Assembly (NCBI RefSeq): GCF_037325665.1
Contig: NC_090253.1
Location: 13,923,773-13,987,772, forward strand
Direction: 5' to 3'
Length of the DNA: 64,000 bases
Origin: Littorina saxatilis
Lineage: Eukaryota > Mollusca > Gastropoda > Littorinimorpha > Littorinidae
Shown here piece after piece: positions 43,511 through 55,142 of the stretch. Position 1 is the first letter of the stretch, and each line of letters opens with the position of its first letter. Under the pieces are notes generated by a model that saw only the letters and a list, made by a program, of their open reading frames with translations, ran no database searches and was not told the origin of the DNA. Made by a program: the position numbers and the translations under genes.

Positions 43511-44088
43511 CAGTGGAACCCCCCTTTTGAGACCTAAAACAATCTGAGAAAATCAGGTCTTAAGAACGAGGGAGTCGTAAAGTGGGGGTACATTTTCAAA
43601 GCTTATGAATAGCAAATCTTAGAAACCATTGTGTCTTAAAAGGGAGGGTGTGGGGCGGGGATGTAGCTCAGTCGGTAGCGCGCTGGATTTGTATTCAGTT
43701 GGCCGCTGTCAGCGTGAGTTCGTCCCCACGTTCGGCGAGAGATTTATTTCTCAGTCAATTTTGTGTGCAGACTCTCCTCGGTGTCCGAACACCCCCCGTG
43801 TGTACACGCAAGCACAAGACCAAGTGCGCACAAAAAAGATCCTGTAATCCATGTCAGAGTTCGGTAGGTTATAGGAACACGAAAATACCCAGCATGCTTC
43901 CTCCGAAAACGGCGTATGGCTGCCTAAATGGCGGGGTAAAAAACGGTCATACACGTAAAATTCCACTCGTGCAAAAAACACGAGTGTACGTGGGAGTTTC
44001 AGCCCACGAACGCAGAAGAAGAAGAAAAGGGAGGGTCTTAAAAATTGGGGGTCTTAAATTGAGGGTCTTGAAAGGAGGGTTCTACTGT
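43511..44088. mobile_element. Mariner-like MITE interrupted by a SINE
   Basis: The ends CAGTGGAACC and GGGTTCTACTG are flanked by TA. Interior phrases (GAGACCTAAAACAATCTGAG, GTCTTAAAA with G-rich runs) match the copy at 53003-53174. The interior is split by the SINE at 43650-44024. Confidence 0.75.
43650..44024 (+). mobile_element. tRNA-headed SINE, head 1, inside the mariner-like MITE
   Basis: Highly similar to the SINE at 33987-34358. AAAAGGGAGGGT flanks both sides (43638-43649 and 44025-44036), a perfect 12-bp target duplication made of MITE sequence, so the SINE is the younger insertion. Confidence 0.9.
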
Positions 44089-44344
44089 ACTGTAATGTAT
44101 ACATGGACTCAGGAAAAGTGGTGGAACATTGAAAGGAGATGCGGTTATGATTTTTACCAAGGAAAATGTATGCTGTTTATAATAAAGAGAGAGAGAGAGA
44201 GAGTGATGATCCAGAAGTTAAGACTTGCTTTGTTGGTATGTTGTTGCTTTTTCAGGCTATTGAATTTGATCTCAACAAATACCCCTTGGATACAGGACAT
44301 GGCTTTAGTATTAGCTGGTTACATCATTCCCTATAATCAAAGAT

Positions 44345-44606
44345 AGCTCTCGGTAGCAGCGCTGGCTTGAAACCAGTTGTTGCCATCAGCGTGGGCTTGA
44401 CCCACGTTCAGCAACGATTTATTTTCCACAAGTCAAAATTGTGCAGACTCTCTTTGGTGTCTGAACACCCCCGTGTGCACGCATGTGCATGATAAAGATC
44501 CCAAGTTCACAGCGAAAGTCTCAGGGCTTTGAAACATGAATAAATGCATGCAGGAAAAAGACCACAAAGAAGTGGGTTGCACCTTAACTATCTGGCAGCT
44601 CGTGGA
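44345..44606 (+). mobile_element. Old diverged SINE fragment
   Basis: GCTCTCGGTAGCAGCGCTGG...TTTATTTTCCACAAGTC and TGTCTGAACACCCCCGTGTG correspond in order to head 1 SINEs but with many changes. It directly abuts the Ser/Leu-headed SINE. Confidence 0.55.
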
Positions 44607-45157
44607 CTGGGTGGCCGAGTGGTAACGCACTTGCGCTCGGAAGCGAGAGATTGCGAGTTCGACCCTGGGTCAGGGCGTTAGCAATTTTCTCCCCCCTTTC
44701 CTAACCTAGGTGGTGGGTTCAAGTGCTAGTCTTTCGGATGAGACGAAAAACCGAGGTCCCTTCGTGTACACTACATTGGGGTGTGCACGTTAAAGATCCC
44801 ACGATTGACAAAAGGGTCTTTCCTGGCAAAATTGTATTGGCATAGATAAAAATGTCCACCAAAATACCCGTGTGACTTGGAATAATAGGCCGTGAAAAGT
44901 AGGATATGCGCTGAAATGGCTGCGATCTGCTGGCCGATGTGAATGCGTGATGTATTGTGTAAACAAATTCCATCTCACACGGCATAAATAAATCCCTGCG
45001 CCTTGAATATGTGCGCAATATAAATTGCATTAAAAAAAAATAAAAAAAATCCCTGCGCTTAGAACTGTACCCACGGAATACGCGCGATATAAGCCTCATA
45101 TTGATTGATTGATTGATTTCCCCAGTGAGAGCAGTCCAAATTTGTATGAGGGTTAAA
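44607..45157 (+). mobile_element. Ser/Leu-tRNA-headed SINE with 40-bp flank, duplication unit 1
   Basis: The head CTGGGTGGCCGAGTGGTAAC, with a long variable-arm-like part and GAGTTCGACCCTGG, is class II tRNA-like. It ends CGCGCGATATAAGCCTCATA with GATT repeats, then a 40-bp flank ending GAGGGTTAAAC. The same SINE plus the same flank follows immediately. Confidence 0.85.
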
Positions 45158-45706
45158 CTGGGTGGCCGAGTGGTAACGCACTTGCGCTCGGAAGCGAGAG
45201 GTTGCGTGTTCAGGCCTGGGTCAGGCCGCAATTTTCTCCCCCCTTTCCTAACCTAGGTGGTGGGTTCAAGTGCTAGTCTTTCGGATGAGACGAAAAACCG
45301 AGGTCCCTTCGTGTACACTACATTGGGGTGTGCACGTTAAAGATCCCACGATTGACAAAAGGGTCTTTCCTGGCAAAATTGTATTGGCATAGATAAAAAT
45401 TTCCACCAAAATAACCGTGTGACTTGGAATAATAGGCCGTGAAAAGTAGGATATGCGCCGAAATGGCTGCGATCTGCTGGCCGATGTGAATGCGTGATGT
45501 ATTGTGTAAACAAATTCCATCTCACACGGCATAAATAAATCCCTGCGCCTTGAATATGTGCGCGATATAAATTGCATTAAAAAATTTGTTTTAAAAATCC
45601 CTGCGCTTAGAACTGTACCCACGGAATACGCGCGATATAAGCCTCATATTGATTGATTGATTGATTTCCCCAGTGAGAGCAGTCCAAATTTGTATGAGGG
45701 TTAAAC
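45158..45706 (+). mobile_element. Ser/Leu-tRNA-headed SINE with 40-bp flank, duplication unit 2
   Basis: A near-identical copy of unit 1, including the non-SINE flank CCCCAGTGAGAGCAGTCC. A period of about 551 bp and the shared flank indicate tandem duplication and not two insertions. Confidence 0.85.
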
Positions 45707-46106
45707 CTCACAAGACTTAAGTTTATGTGACTGTATTTCAAGCTAAATGGGAAAGTCTCATTTGACATATAAAACAACAACATAAAGAAAAGAAGGGAGA
45801 GAAACAATAGCTAAATCTTTGACATAATTTTATCATGTTTTTTTAGAGGGACTTCAGGAGGGAATGAAAGAAAAGGAATAAGTTGGAGACACACACGGGT
45901 GACACTCAAATGTGTCAAATCATTTGTCCTGAGATTTTATGTATAACACTAAAGGCAGGGAATGATATTGATGTTTTGCCTGTTGAAAAGATTTGCTATT
46001 CATATTAATAATTACTGTGGGACTAAAACATGTTTGAACAGATTGAGTGTGTGTTTGCCTGGTTTGCGAGAAAATGTTAAAAGTACACATGTGCATTTCA
46101 TTTACA
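45707..46106. other. Intergenic, no feature recognised
   Basis: AT-rich sequence without clear coding or repeat structure. Confidence 0.5.
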
Positions 46107-46668
46107 TTTTTGAGTCACTTGAGAAAAAGTGACTCTATGTAATCGGTCAGTGTTAGTCTGTCCGGCCGGCCGGCCATCCGGCCGGCCGGCCGTAGACACC
46201 ACCTTAACGTTGGACTTTTCTCGGAAACTATCAAAGCGATCGGGCTCATATTTTGTTTAGTCGTGACCTCCAATGACCTCTACACTTTAACGATGGTTTC
46301 GTTGACCTTTGACCTTTTTCAAGGTCACAGGTCAGCGTCAAAGGAAAAATTAGACATTTTATATCTTTGACAAAGTTCATCGGATGTGATTGAAACTTTG
46401 TAGGATTATTCTTTACATCAAAGTATTTACATCTGTAGCCTTTTACGAACGTTATCAGAAAAACAAGGGAGATAACTAGCCTTTTCTGTTCGGCAACACA
46501 CAACTTAACGTTGGGCTTTTCTCGGAAACTATAAAAGTGACCGGGCTCAAATTTTATGTGAACGTGACTCATTGTGTTGTGAATAGCAATTTCTTCCTGT
46601 CCATCTGATGCCTCATATAATATTCAGAACTGCGAAAGTGACTCGATCGAGCGTTTGCTTTTCTTGTT
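46107..46668 (+). mobile_element. Family A hairpin-ended element, copy 4
   Basis: It has the same ends and the same internal deletion junction as copies 1 and 2. The GC-rich spot near the 5' end has been expanded into an extended GGCC/CCGG palindromic run (about 46163-46190). Confidence 0.87.
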
Positions 46669-46914
46669 TATTGTTGTAAGCTGACCCTTACCACCATCTT
46701 CATTGTGATATGGTGTTTTTGAAGTGAACAAATAAATCTTTTAGCACAAAAACTGGTGAAATAATGTGTCTCTTTATTTTTCTTTTAGATGTTTTAATTG
46801 TAAGCAAGGAAAGAAAGAAAGGGAGAAAGACACAACACACTTCCCTATGGTGACTGTACACTTGCAGAAGAAACGAGTGCACAACAGACAGACAAACACA
46901 GTCTTCCCCATAGT

Positions 46915-46983
46915 AACAAGAGGCGAAGCCATCAAGGCTCACGTAAGAAATCGACAAACAGTAACACAAATTCAATCACTCCG

Positions 46984-47022
<39 letters not shown>

Positions 47023-47326
47023 GCATAGGTGAAACTGTGCAAGAAAGCGAGACACTAGATCTAGATCTGTCTGTCTGCATGTAGCCTACTTACAGGGACA
47101 CGACTGCCAACTAGTCTCGGCCCGCTCAAAATAATAATGACCGAGACTTTCAATACTTCCTTCGCGTGACGTCTAACCCTCTTACGTCATAATGTGACGT
47201 CAATGTAATGTGACGTCTTCAAATGTTAGAGTTTCTACCACAGACATACACACGCACGCACGCACATACGCACGCACGCACAGACAAAGTTACGATCGCA
47301 TAGGCTACACTTACGTGAGCCAAAAA
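46915..47326 (-). mobile_element. Family D hairpin-ended element, copy 2
   Basis: Read on the minus strand it starts TTTTTGGCTCACGTAAG and ends CTTACGTGAGCC, a GCCTTGATGGC hairpin and CTCTTGTT. It shares the AGATCTAGATCTGTCTGTCTG region with copy 1. Confidence 0.78.
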
Positions 47327-48093
47327 CGGAAGCAATCAGTGCTGTGCAACTTCTGCAATAAGAAGTTTTCCTACCAGTCAGTTTTGATATGTCTGAAACA
47401 CAAGTGTAATGTCTGTAAAGGAAAATCGTGCATTGAAAAGAATCCTTTTGGATGCATGCCCAAAACTTAATCACTTATGCGATAAAGCCATCAAGTGCAT
47501 TTAACCTGTCTTAGAATAAGCAGTAGGATTCCACATAGAAACATACCAATTTAAGCATTTCAAACAGTAGTCTTTTATCATCTTTCATCCATATAACTAT
47601 TGTACTGACACTGTTTTAATCATCAGGTTTATTTCGAAAGATGTAAACTTGTAACTGGCAAACAAAAAAACACAAACAAATAATGTATGCATATTTGGAT
47701 ACAAAAACAACACACATTGACAGCTAAACAAAATGATTGGCTCAAAAATTATAAAATCAAATCACTTGATTTAATCAATTTGATTCTTTCTTTCTTTCTT
47801 TATTTGGTGTTTAACGTCGTTTTCAAATCAATTTGATATATACAGATATCACAATAACAATCACAGAGAACGTCACACTAATACACACAAACAAATGGAT
47901 CAAACATCAAGACTACACTCTGAAACATACAATTAATCCATGTTTAAAAATTTACAGATCTTGGCAAGTAATTAGCTTAATAATTTCACATCAAAAATAT
48001 TTTGATTAGCAAAATAGTATTTGAATTTGTCGCAACAGAATTCATTTCTTAATCAAACACAGAATTCCACCCAGAAGACAAACAGCAGACTAA
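47327..48093. other. Intergenic; Cys-rich frame fragment and a repeat tail
   Basis: A plus-strand frame that begins inside the family D element continues here to 47470 as LCNFCNKKFSYQSVLICLKH followed by KCNVCKGKSC, a zinc-finger-like cysteine spacing. There is no clear start or splice acceptor. A reversed repeat tail (TTTATTTGGTGTTTAACGTC) lies at 47786-47826. Confidence 0.35.
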
Positions 48094-48815
48094 GTTGGTA
48101 GCAACCCCATAGACAATTACATAAAAAAACAACCCAGGTGTTTCGCTGTACCACGCTGCAACACCGAACAATACAGACAGTCGTTCTTCCCACGATCCAC
48201 AATAGAGTGGAATCACCTGGACAACATAGTTGTCCACTCAACCTCTACTGAGGCATTCAAGTCGGCGCTAACCACCAGCCGCCGCTAGACGACGTCGCTG
48301 CGCACACCCACCCGTCGCGCCAAAGCCAGCAATCTGGATGCTAGCGACGTACCCTACAGATACAGAATAAATATGAGGGGAAAGTTCTCCTGCTGTTGTT
48401 TTGTTGTTGAGAGATTCAATGACTGTGTTGGTGTTAAGGAATCTTTTTCATCTTAACAGCACATTTCCGATGTGGTAGTATGTGAATAAAAAAACAAGAA
48501 AGGTAATTTGTTGGGACTTTTTGATTCTGAATTTTGGCAGTCTCTTTGTTTTTGGATTTGTGGTAGTTTGTGATTTTGAAACGGAATTGAATGGTATTTT
48601 TTGTGTATGACTTTTACATATCTGTCTGAAATCTTAACAGCGTGAGATTTGTATGCAGAGAGGCGGTTAGTTGAGAACAATGTTATTAATTAGTACATAT
48701 ATTTAAATATAATATTAATGTTGTAGTCTTTCGTTTGTCTGTATGTTACATGCATCACCACTGACATTTCTCCATGTGAGATAATAAACTTAATTTGATT
48801 TGATTGATTTGAACA
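48094..48815 (+). mobile_element. 5'-truncated LINE, C-terminal ORF2 end plus 3' UTR
   Basis: The frame from 48094 to the TAG at 48286-48288 reads RCFAVPRC, SFFPRSTIEWNHLDNIV and STEAFKSALTTSRR, the typical end of jockey/CR1-like ORF2 proteins (SFFPRTI-WN-LP). The 3' UTR runs to TGTGAGATAATAAACTTAAT and a TTTGAT-type tail. It is a 5'-truncated copy. Confidence 0.72.
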
Positions 48816-49065
48816 AACAAACACGCATCTGCAATGGGAAAGCCTATCTTCAAATTAGTTTACTACACATTTAATATATCATACTTTTTAGGGCACATAA
48901 TATAAACTGTTGCTTGAGTTCATGACCCTATTGCTTTCCATTTTATTATTGTATCATGTTTAAATTAAATAAAATATTGTTTAAACCAATATATATTTTG
49001 AACATGTACAGAAAGAAGACCAAACATAGTGAAAATATGGAGCAACACAGAAAGTAACTCTGCCA

Positions 49066-49432
49066 ATAATCTTTCTTTCTTTCTTTATTTGGTGTTTAAC
49101 GTCGTTTTTAACCACGAAGGTTATATCGCGACGGGGAAAGGGGGAGATGGGATAGGGGAAAGGGGGGAGATGGGATAGAGCCACTTGTTAAGTGTTTCTT
49201 GTTCACAAAAGCACTAATCAAAAAATTGCTCCAGGGGCTTGCAACGTAGTACAATATATGACCTTACTGGGAGAATGCAAGTTTCCAGTACAAAGGACTA
49301 AACATTTCTTACATACTGCTTGACTAAAATCTTTACAAACATTGACTATATTCTATACAAGAACCACTTAACAAGGGTTAAAGGAGAAACAGAATCCGTT
49401 AGTCCCCTCATACGACATGCGGGGTGCAGAGA
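49066..49432 (-). mobile_element. SINE-like repeat, copy 2
   Basis: Inverted relative to 5520-5892 and nearly collinear. Its A-rich tail appears as TTTCTTTCTTTCTTTATTTG at the left. It contains a small duplication of GGGGAGATGGGATAG (49140-49180). Confidence 0.8.
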
Positions 49433-50042
49433 AATAAGGATGTGGAAAAGAAGACTTTTGGTAAGTGAAATAAAGGTGATGGATCCAGTCACTGCCAATA
49501 ATGAAGATAACTGTATTTAGATGACCAAATTAACAATACGATAAAAATAACAAGTAGACAACACAGGAGTAAAATACCTCGATCAACACACATTTATTAA
49601 ATATTCTTCGCATAGCATTACTATCAAACTGCGTACAGTTCCTTAAGGGCAATAAGACACATTTGCACAAAAATACAAGTTCAGCGCTTTGCTATCCCAC
49701 AACACACAGAGGTCACAGATAACATAAAGACACATTGAAAAATAATAGCATGAGACCACATGCACGACATGTACACAAAATGCAAGTTTTCTACTTGTAT
49801 CTTCCAAAGCACACAAAAGCCGCAGATAAAATTTATTACACAGCAAAAGATCCTAGCAGTTGAACACTATATCAAAATCATTAAAAGAGGTACATGTACT
49901 GGCCATTTATCATTATGTGTAAATCAAAATATTTATAAATAAATAAATCCGTTTTTAGGGCAACTTCTTACACACCACTGTCTGGAATGGTAGATTTCAA
50001 AGCCACAGTCTTTTCCCTGTGAATGATTTGGCTTCACATCTT
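49433..50042. other. Intergenic, no feature recognised
   Basis: AT-rich sequence. A weak duplication exists around 49670-49710 and 49790-49830 (ACACA-AGGTCACAGATAA and ACACAAAAGCCGCAGATAA), probably an old tandem copy. Confidence 0.45.
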
Positions 50043-50572
50043 CAGGGGTGGGACTCTCTTGTGATGAAAAAAGAGGAAATCCCTTTTCTCTAGGGGGGTT
50101 CTGGGGCATGCTCCCCAGATTTTTTTTTAATGGTACATTAAAATCTGTGCAATCTGTTGCATTCTGAGACTAAAATTCAACTCGTTTGGATCAAGTAAAT
50201 AAGACAATTTCTTCTCACTCCCCCCAAAAAAATCCACAAAAAAACAACACCCAACCAAACAAAAAACACACTTTCACACAATGGTAACATTGTTCTGGTG
50301 CATACTTACTCCATTACTGGCAATAGTACTATTATGATCCAAGTGACGCCCCAATGCATTGAAGCTCAAAATGACTATTAGTTATCAGGAGTTTTCAGTC
50401 AGCACAATTTAACTCTCAAGCCTCCAGTGTTCTGTTCCATCTTCACTTCTCTCCATATCATTCAGTCAACAAGTTATAGATACTGGGATGAAATGGGACG
50501 CGGAAAAATAGATTACTCCAGCAGAATACGTAAGTTGTGTCCGCGGAAATTCGCGGATTAGTCCCACCCCTG
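50043..50572 (-). mobile_element. hAT-like non-autonomous element, copy 2
   Basis: Inverted relative to 41351-41863. The ends are CAGGGGTGGGACTC and AGTCCCACCCCTG. CATCTT lies directly outside both ends (50037-50042, 50573-50578), a 6-bp match where hAT elements usually make 8 bp. Confidence 0.75.
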
Positions 50573-50761
50573 CATCTTAGATCTGTCCAGGGTTTTAAAA
50601 AAACGTCCCTCCACTTGGACATGTACCAAAAATCAACATCCTGATTGTTCCATGCGCAGTTGGAATTATCTGTATGAAGTTGAAAAACAAAAAATTCTGA
50701 ACTCACCGATAGGACAGCACAATAATAAGAATTTTCGATTATAAAATCTTTATCAGGATCA

Positions 50762-51281
50762 ATCAATCAATCAATATGAGGCTTCGATCGCGCGTATTCC
50801 GTGGGTACAGTTCTAAGCGCAGGGATTTATTTTTTTATTTTTTATTTTTATTTTATGCAATTTATATTGCGCACATATTCAAGGCGCAGGGATTTATTTA
50901 TGCCGTGTGAGATGGAATTTTTTCACACAATACATCACGCATTCACATCGGCCAGCAGATCGCAGCCATTTCGGCGCATATCCTACTTTTCACGGCCTAT
51001 TATTCCAAGTCACACGGGTATTTTGGTGGACATTTTTATCTATGCCAATACAATTTTGCCAGGAAAGACCCTTTTGTCAATCGTGGGATCTTTAACGTGC
51101 ACACCCCAATGTAGTGTACACGAAGGGACCTCGGTTTTTCGTCTCATCCGAAAGACTAGCACTTGAACCCACCACCTAGGTTAGGAAAGGGGGGAGAAAA
51201 CTGCTAACGTCCTGACCCAGGGTCGAACTCGCAACCTCTCGCTTCCGAGCGCAAGTGCGTTACCACTCGGCCACCCAGTCC
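50762..51281 (-). mobile_element. Ser/Leu-tRNA-headed SINE, minus orientation
   Basis: Reverse complement of the SINEs at 44607 and 45158, from the GATT-type tail (AATCAATCAATCAATATGAG) to the head end (TTACCACTCGGCCACCCAG). The T-rich segment at 50828-50860 is expanded. Confidence 0.85.
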
Positions 51282-51662
51282 AAAAACAAAGGACAACACC
51301 ACCAAATTGCATGGACTACAAAATTGGTGTCCTTTGTTTTTGTCTGTTTCCTGATGAAGCTTTTATAATGGAAAATTGGTATTATTGTGCTGCCCTTGTG
51401 TTGGTGAGTACACAATTGTTTTGTTTTTCACCTTTGTTCATCTCACTACAGTCACTTTATTATTTAGATTATCTGTATGAATAAGTTTCATTGATTGAAG
51501 CTAGTACTCTTTAAGAAATTAATTCATCAAACAATTCTGCACAGAAATGATTCTGGCCGTTGATTCTTGGTTTGTGACCAAGTGGCCTTATTCCATGTAA
51601 AAAGCCTGGTCAGATTTTCAATCAATAGTCAAATCGTTTACAGGGGAAGGACTGTGGATTTC

Positions 51663-52031
51663 TTCTTCTTCTTCTTCTGCGTTCGTGGGCTGAAACTCCC
51701 ACGTACACTCGTGTTTTTGAACAAGTGGAATTTTACGTGTATGACCAGGCAGCCATACGCCGATTTCGGAGGAAGCATGCTTGGTATTTTCGTGTTTCTA
51801 TAACCCACCGAACTCTGACATGGATTACAGGATCTTTTCCATGCGCACTTGGTCTTGTGCTTGCGTGTACACACGAAGGCGGATAAGCCACCAGCAGGTC
51901 TGCACATAAGTTGACCTTGGAGATCGGAAAAATCTCCACACTTAACTCACCAGGCGGCCGCGGCTGGGATTCGAACCCTCGACCTTCCGATTAAGAGGCC
52001 GACGTCTTACCACCCCGCCACAGCGCCCGTC
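51663..52031 (-). mobile_element. tRNA-headed SINE, head 2, minus orientation
   Basis: Reverse complement of the head 2 SINE type, with CTTCTTCTTCTT at the tail side and CCACCCCGCCACAGCGCCCGT at the head side. ACTGTGGATTTC (51651-51662) and ACTGCGGATTTC (52032-52043) form a 12-bp target duplication with one mismatch. Confidence 0.88.
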
Positions 52032-52043
52032 ACTGCGGATTTC

Positions 52044-53002
52044 ACCATGCATAGTATTGCTTTAAAATATTGAATGACACAAGATGACCCAGCCCAACAC
52101 AAGATACTGGAATTACAGATAACGTAATGGAGAAATTGTACATCTGATTATCGACATCTACTTAGTAAATTTATGGTGTTAAATTTGACTTTCTGCCAAG
52201 AAGACACATTAAAAGGAAAATTAGCTGAACAGACTAATGTTAATTGAACTGCCCTATATGTAATTTACTCTTTTGTATTTTCTCATTGTTAGCAAGTGGT
52301 ATATTGTGATTGTCTTTGTTCACATCTCTGCATACATGCATATGTAATTCCTTGTGTTTATCTTCTTCGTTCATGGGCTAAAACTCCCACGTGCACTCAT
52401 GTTTTTGCACAATTGGGTTTTTACGTGTATGACCGTTTTTACCCCGCCATTTATGCAGCCATATGCCGCTTTCGGGGGACCTTGTGTTTATGAAAAAAGC
52501 GGAAGGGGTGTCCTTGTGCATACATTATCATAATTTAAAACCGAAAATTAACAACAAAACATTCAAAAATGTAAAATCAGACCTGTAAAAACATTCAAAA
52601 ATAAATCACAACAAGCATCTCAAATGAAAACTGTTGACTAGTACAGATAACTCGCGTATGCTTACGTAAACGCAAAAACACACATATATACACACACATT
52701 GACTATCAGCATAAAGTGTCTTTGATTTTGTAGTCCATGCAATTTGGTGTTGTGTTCTTTCCATATTCACTGTAGTTCATTCAGTACAGCCTATTTGTCA
52801 TGAAGGCTGTTTGACAACTGTCCTTTTGATCACAAAATCTTTCAGCACATCATTTGATTATGTATGTCATGGTTAACCACAGCTGTTCCTGGCTTGCATT
52901 TTAGTTATGGAAGGTGCAAGTTAAAAATAGCCAGGGCGGAGGGAATCATTTGGATACCAACAGCTGCAGCCAGCACACAGTTACGCTCACTTGCTTGTTA
53001 TA
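52044..53002. other. Intergenic with one SINE tail fragment
   Basis: A reversed SINE tail piece lies at 52358-52482 (CTTCTTCGTTCATGGGC to GCCGCTTTCGGGGG). The remainder is AT-rich without recognised features. Confidence 0.5.
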
Positions 53003-53174
53003 CAGTGGAACCCCCTTTTAAGACCTCCAAAAATCTGAGAAAATCCGGTCTTAAAAAGGAGGGAGTCTTAATATGGGTAAAATTACAGAGATTATGAACA
53101 AAAAATCTGAGAAAACAGGGTCTTAAAAGGGAGGGAGTCTTAAATTGGGGGGTCTTAAAAAGGGGATTCCACTG
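53003..53174. mobile_element. Mariner-like MITE
   Basis: CAGTGGAACCCCCTTTTAAG at the left and CTTAAAAAGGGGATTCCACTG at the right are inverted repeats. TA precedes the element, while CA follows, so the right flank has changed. Confidence 0.7.
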
Positions 53175-53622
53175 CACCCAAATGCTTCTGCGCTATGCTG
53201 GGAGATGGAACTTATCATGGTTGGCACCAAGCTGTTGTGTTATCTCTGCTGTGGGGTGAAGGTTGGGTGCTAAAAATAGCTCAGCCTTCCTGCAGCTAAA
53301 GAGGCAGAAATAAAACCCTAGGAACAACCGCGGGCTGAGATCGGAATCTAGCTGGATAGAATCAGAATTCCGACTTCAGCCAGAAGTTCACGGGATAGAA
53401 TAAGAATTCTAATTTCATCTGGCGGAGATCGGAATTCTGATTCTATCCAGCTGACCTTACCAAAATCAGAATTGGTATCAAAGATATTATAACTTTTTCT
53501 GAACCAGTTAATGTCCGGGCATGACCAGTATTCTCTCATGTTTCCCCGCTTTTTCCCTCCTTGTGTGCACACATATACATGTATTCAAATCAACTAAGGT
53601 CTTATAAATAGGTACATGTTGT

Positions 53623-53658
<36 letters not shown>

Positions 53659-54170
53659 ATGAACAAGCAAGCAAACAAAAAACAAGCAAAAATGCAAAGA
53701 GTGATAATATATGAAAACTACACTTTCCATTTTAGCAAACACATGATCAGAATAGGGCAGTGATCAAAAATACTGAACACAAATCAGTACACATTCACAT
53801 CTGACTTTGGATTATTATTGTGTAGAATCACACATAAACACACCATAAATAATTGCATTGATTCCAAAATGTTCTGATCTAAATGGAATGATTAATACGA
53901 ATATATATTTTTTTTTTATAACGCGCACATATCTCACCAACAGGCGACTCAAGGCGCACAACACGAAAAAACAACACAAACGCCGTCTTAAAGAACTGTA
54001 GAATATACTTACCACATACTGTCAATAAAACCACATGTTTTTTGCTTTGCTTTGATGTGTGCTTTTTATTTTGGGAGTCTCTACACACAGTACAGACTGT
54101 AAACGTTGAACACAATGACACAGTGCTGAGCCTGTTCATAATCAAAAGTACTTATTCTTCTGATGAGTTT
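53175..54170. other. Intergenic, small inverted and AT repeats
   Basis: A short inverted structure lies near 53340-53470 (ATCGGAATCTAGCTGGATAG against CTGATTCTATCCAGCTGAC). An AT microsatellite lies at 53628-53659. AATAAA-like hexamers lie near 54020. No gene was recognised. Confidence 0.5.
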
Positions 54171-54932
54171 AAAGGCCGGGCGCTCCGCCTCGTGAAAGCA
54201 GTTCCCTTCACCGTCTCAGATCTAACCAGGCTTTGGCATGGGATAAGACCATCCATCCACTTGATCACATACCAAAAATCATCACCCTGACTGCTTTCTG
54301 TGGTGAGTTGGAATTTTTTTGATGAATTAATTTCCGAAAAAGGCACCGGTGCCTTGTGCGGAATTAATTCTTTCAATAAATACCACTGCGCACTGAGAGC
54401 ACCCAGGCTGTTCATTTTTGGTATGTGACCAAGTGGAGGGATGGTGTGTGACCAAGTGGAGGGATGGTATGTGACCAAGTGGAGGGATGGTGTGTGACCA
54501 AGTGGAGGGATGGTATGTGACCAAGTGGAGGGATGGTATGTGACCAAGTGGAGGGATGGTGTGTGACCAAGTGGAGGGATGGTATGTGACCAAGTGGAGG
54601 GATGGTATGTGACCAAGTGGAGGGATGGTGTGTGACCAAGTGGAGGGGTGGTATGTGACCAAGTGGAGGGATGGTATGTGACCAAGTGGAGGGATGGTAT
54701 GTGACCAAGTGGAGGGATGGTATGTGACCAAGTGGAGGGATGGTATGTGACCAAGTGGAGGGATGGTGTGTGACCAAGTGGAGGGATGGTATGTGACCAA
54801 GTGGAGGGATGGTATGTGACCAAGTGGAGGGATGGTATGTGACCAAGTGGAGAGATCGTCTCATCTAATGTAAAAGCCTGGTTAGATCTGAGACGATGAA
54901 GGGAACTGTGTGCACGAGGCGGAGTGGGCCTT
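54171..54932. mobile_element. Long-TIR element whose right arm carries a 23-bp satellite
   Basis: The left arm (GCTCCGCCTCGTGAAAGCAG, TCTCAGATCTAACCAGGCTT, CACTTGATCACATACCAAAA) is matched in inverted order by the right arm (GCCTGGTTAGATCTGAGACG, TGCACGAGGCGGAG). Diverged relatives lie near 19173, 20328 and 50575. No coding sequence. Confidence 0.75.
54419..54857. repeat. 23-bp minisatellite, about 19 copies
   Basis: The unit GTATGTGACCAAGTGGAGGG plus ATG repeats with a periodic GTA/GTG variant. The unit is the TIR phrase (complement of CACTTGATCACATACC) of the element that contains it. Confidence 0.95.
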
Positions 54933-55142
54933 TATCTCTTTTCTAATAAAGAATATTGCAAACAGGTTGTCTGGTTTGATTCATAACAATATCAAATTCT
55001 TCTACATATTAATAAGCTGCCAAAGTGATTGCCATTTTTGCTTTGATTTTTAGCTTGTTGCATTGAAGGATTGCCGATAACCGTAAAGCATATATATGAG
55101 ACCAAAATAATGAACTACGTACTTAGCTTGTTCAGTCATCAT

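Noticed and set aside
54152-54864. Minus-strand frames of 150-223 codons rich in His-Pro-Ser-Thr-Trp
   Set aside because: They are translations of the 23-bp minisatellite in all three frames.
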